A stretch of DNA of 8,131 bases from Chlamydiota bacterium. Its GTDB lineage: Bacteria; Chlamydiota; Chlamydiia; Chlamydiales; JAJFMB01. The position numbers and the translations under genes were made by a program. A model generated the notes under the pieces. That model did no database searches, was not told where the DNA came from, and worked only from the letters and a program-made list of their open reading frames with translations. The stretch lies in contig JAJFMB010000309.1 in assembly GCA_021772355.1 (NCBI GenBank), positions 1-8,131 on the forward strand, read 5' to 3'. Shown piece after piece: positions 6,203 to 8,131 of the stretch. Positions within the stretch are counted from its first letter, which is position 1. Each line of letters opens with the position of its first letter.

Positions 6203-8131
6203 ATGAATCGATTACTAAAGCTCACTGTTTTTGTCTTTCTGATTTTTTTCCAACATACTGTTACGGGAGATTCTCAACCTCTACTCTCTCAATTAAAAAA
6301 GAAAGAATCCCATTGGCAACCACACGTCCTTGAAACTTATTCCAACGGGACTCCCAAAGAAACAATCTATTATGACGACAAAGGCACTCCGGTAAAATGG
6401 GTTGAGTATTACGAAAAAGGGACCGTCAAAGCTGAATCTAACTTATGTGTCACCGAAAAACATATCAGTCCCGACGGACCGCACGTTACCTACACGCCCA
6501 GCGCAAAAATTGAAAAAGTTGAGTTCTTCGTGAAAGGAAAAAGGGAAGGAGACTCTCAAATTTTCTTCGAACACGGAGCTCCAAAAACTCTATTCTCCTA
6601 TCGTGACAACCGGCTCGAAGGTGTCTATACCCTTAGACATGAAAACAATTTAGTCGCAGAGAAAGGAACATATGCAAATGGCGCCAAGCACACCGTATGC
6701 GAGGGATACCATCAAAATGGCAACAGAGCATTTCGACAGAATTACACAAACGGTCTTCTCGATGGAGAAATAGTCCAGTGGTACGATACCGATGTCATGG
6801 AATCCACACTTTCATACACTCAGGGCTTACTGCACGATCACCAAGAAAATCCCGCGCTTATTCGCCACTTTCCCGATCGCATGGTGTGTGAACAGCAACA
6901 CTTTTATATGGGACTCCCTCACGGGAAACATATCACTTACTACCCCTCGGGACAGAAAAAATCACAAACTCATTACCACTTTGGAAAAAAACAAGGAATT
7001 GAACAGTTCTTTTTCGATGATGGTTCTCTTTGCGGTGAAGGGAAATACACACCTTCGGGAAAACCAGTAGGGCTCCACTACCGCAAACACTCTAATGGCA
7101 CTGTGGCATACAAGGCCGCCTACGATGAGAACAGCTCCCTCACAGATCCCATTAAAGAGTACGATCCTGACGGCAACCTCAGCTGTGATTATTACATATT
7201 AGACCAAGAATACCACGGCCCCTACCACGACTATTATTCCAATGGGAAAGTCAAAAGGAGCTACCACTATCTGCAAGGGGAGTTCGAAGGGGAACAAAAC
7301 GAATACTTCTCTTCGGGAAAGCCAAAGCTACAGGTTCATTACGTCCAAGCCAAAAGGGAGGGCCCCTTTAAGCAATGGCATGAAAACGAACAAATCCTTG
7401 TAGATGCTCACTACAAAGAGGGAAAAAAACACGGCATCTATCACTCCTGGTACCCAAATGGAAAAGCACAACTAGAAACAACCTATGACATGGATAATGT
7501 ACTCTCCACCTCACAGGAGTGGTATGAAAGTGGAAGGCTAAAAAAAATTGAGGAAAGACAAAACGGGAAAAAACAGGGTAAACAGCAAGCGTGGAACGAA
7601 AACGATGTCCTTATTCTTCACGTCACCTATGCCAATGATCTCCCTCATGGAGAACTCAAAGAGTGGCATGCCAATGGCGAACTTAAAAGACATGCCGTCT
7701 ATAAACATGGGACTCCAATAGGCAAAGAGGAAACCTTTTATCCGAACCAACAGATGGAAAGTGTAAAACCCTATGTCGACGGTAAGTTGCATGGTGAAAT
7801 ACTCTCTTGGTTTGAAGATGGCACTCTTCATAAAGAAGAACATTACGAGCAGGGTCAACCCACAGGCACCCATCGCGAATATTTTCCGAATACTCTAAAT
7901 AGTTCCTCCTCACAACTTGCAGTATTACGCCATTTCCAAAATGGAAAGGCGCACGGGGAACAGATCACTTACTACTCCAACGGGCAAAGACGCTCCACTA
8001 CAAACTTCGATCAAGGCCTTATGCATGGCGTAAAAAATCAGTGGGACCGTGAAGGGAATCTTATTGAAGAGGCGCACTACGAGCAAGGGTATCTCACCGG
8101 CGTCCATTTTCAAAGACTTGAGAATGGCATA
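6203..8131 (+). CDS. Exported MORN_2 (YwqK-like) repeat protein, 3' end beyond window
   Basis: The frame opened by the ATG at 6203 has no stop before the window edge: 643 codons, exactly in frame. Residues 1-22 form a signal peptide (MNRLLKLTVFVFLIFFQHTVTG, then DSQP). The rest is an array of MORN_2-type repeats of the form YYxNGKxKxExxYxxGxxHG, for example YYPSGQKKSQTHYHFGKKQG and WYPNGKAQLETTYDMDN. The central Gly/turn position recurs at residues 49, 73, 101, 125, 149, 173, 197, 226, 250, 274, 299, 324, 348 and then every 24 residues to 564, then 594, 618 and 642, giving about 25 units. Such repeats form a beta-hairpin solenoid and occur in proteins labelled YwqK-family antitoxin, though that label is unlikely to describe the function of a long exported array. 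The SD is weak (CAGG, 2 nt before the ATG). Function unknown; binding or scaffold role inferred. Confidence 0.88.
   Translation, partial: MNRLLKLTVFVFLIFFQHTVTGDSQPLLSQLKKKESHWQPHVLETYSNGTPKETIYYDDKGTPVKWVEYYEKGTVKAESNLCVTEKHISPDGPHVTYTPSAKIEKVEFFVKGKREGDSQIFFEHGAPKTLFSYRDNRLEGVYTLRHENNLVAEKGTYANGAKHTVCEGYHQNGNRAFRQNYTNGLLDGEIVQWYDTDVMESTLSYTQGLLHDHQENPALIRHFPDRMVCEQQHFYMGLPHGKHITYYPSGQKKSQTHYHFGKKQGIEQFFFDDGSLCGEGKYTPSGKPVGLHYRKHSNGTVAYKAAYDENSSLTDPIKEYDPDGNLSCDYYILDQEYHGPYHDYYSNGKVKRSYHYLQGEFEGEQNEYFSSGKPKLQVHYVQAKREGPFKQWHENEQILVDAHYKEGKKHGIYHSWYPNGKAQLETTYDMDNVLSTSQEWYESGRLKKIEERQNGKKQGKQQAWNENDVLILHVTYANDLPHGELKEWHANGELKRHAVYKHGTPIGKEETFYPNQQMESVKPYVDGKLHGEILSWFEDGTLHKEEHYEQGQPTGTHREYFPNTLNSSSSQLAVLRHFQNGKAHGEQITYYSNGQRRSTTNFDQGLMHGVKNQWDREGNLIEEAHYEQGYLTGVHFQRLENGI

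Noticed and set aside
6697..7070. Overlapping plus-strand reading frames inside the MORN_2 gene
   Set aside because: They have no recognisable domain and lie in other frames of a long frame with strict 24-residue repeats, so they are shadows.
7538..8113. Minus-strand reading frames opposite the MORN_2 gene
   Set aside because: They are antisense to the repeat array, lack domains and RBS, and arise from the low stop density of its codon pattern.
6203..8131. Classical toxin-antitoxin module suggested by YwqK-like repeats
   Set aside because: No toxin gene is adjacent, the protein has a signal peptide, and about 25 repeats is far beyond a typical small antitoxin.

Overview
The window reads as a compact, gene-dense, Gram-negative bacterial chromosome segment: AT-rich intergenic gaps, Shine-Dalgarno sites, several Sec signal peptides and operons with overlapping genes. 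The mix of secreted GT92-like glycosyltransferases, a secreted sulfotransferase-like protein and a long MORN_2 repeat protein reminds me of environmental Chlamydiota (Simkania/Waddlia/Parachlamydia-type intracellular bacteria). No gene here is a decisive taxonomic marker, so the assignment is an inference. I see no RNA gene, insertion sequence, CRISPR array or phage gene, and no gene-free stretch of 300 bases or more.

Left region (1-2509): a sulfotransferase-like gene on the minus strand diverges from a tandem pair of paralogous glycosyltransferase genes on the plus strand, 9 nt apart. All three proteins begin with a Sec-type signal peptide followed almost at once by a catalytic fold that normally uses a cytosolic donor (PAPS or a nucleotide sugar). 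This suggests a small set of exported, possibly host-directed, modifying enzymes.

Centre (2552-6085, minus strand): a four-gene operon. In transcription order it holds a secreted Cys-rich peptide precursor, an MNIO (DUF692) iron enzyme, a DUF2063 (HvfC/BufC-type) partner protein and an RsmB/NOP2-type rRNA cytosine-5 methyltransferase. The first three form a complete MNIO RiPP locus of the metal-buffering (bufferin-like) type. The precursor is unusual: an N-terminal GCGGPSGCGG segment, a long Asn/Gly linker, and a regular six-Cys array near the C-terminus. The enzyme and partner genes overlap as ATGA, and partner and methyltransferase overlap by 17 nt. A perfect 8-bp hairpin lies between precursor and enzyme, which could set a high precursor-to-enzyme ratio.

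Right region (6203-8131, plus strand): a reading frame that stays open to the window edge (643 codons visible) diverges from the precursor gene. It encodes a signal peptide and about 25 MORN_2 (YwqK-like) repeats with a nearly exact 24-residue period, probably an exported beta-hairpin solenoid. The 117-bp gap between it and the RiPP operon must carry both promoters.
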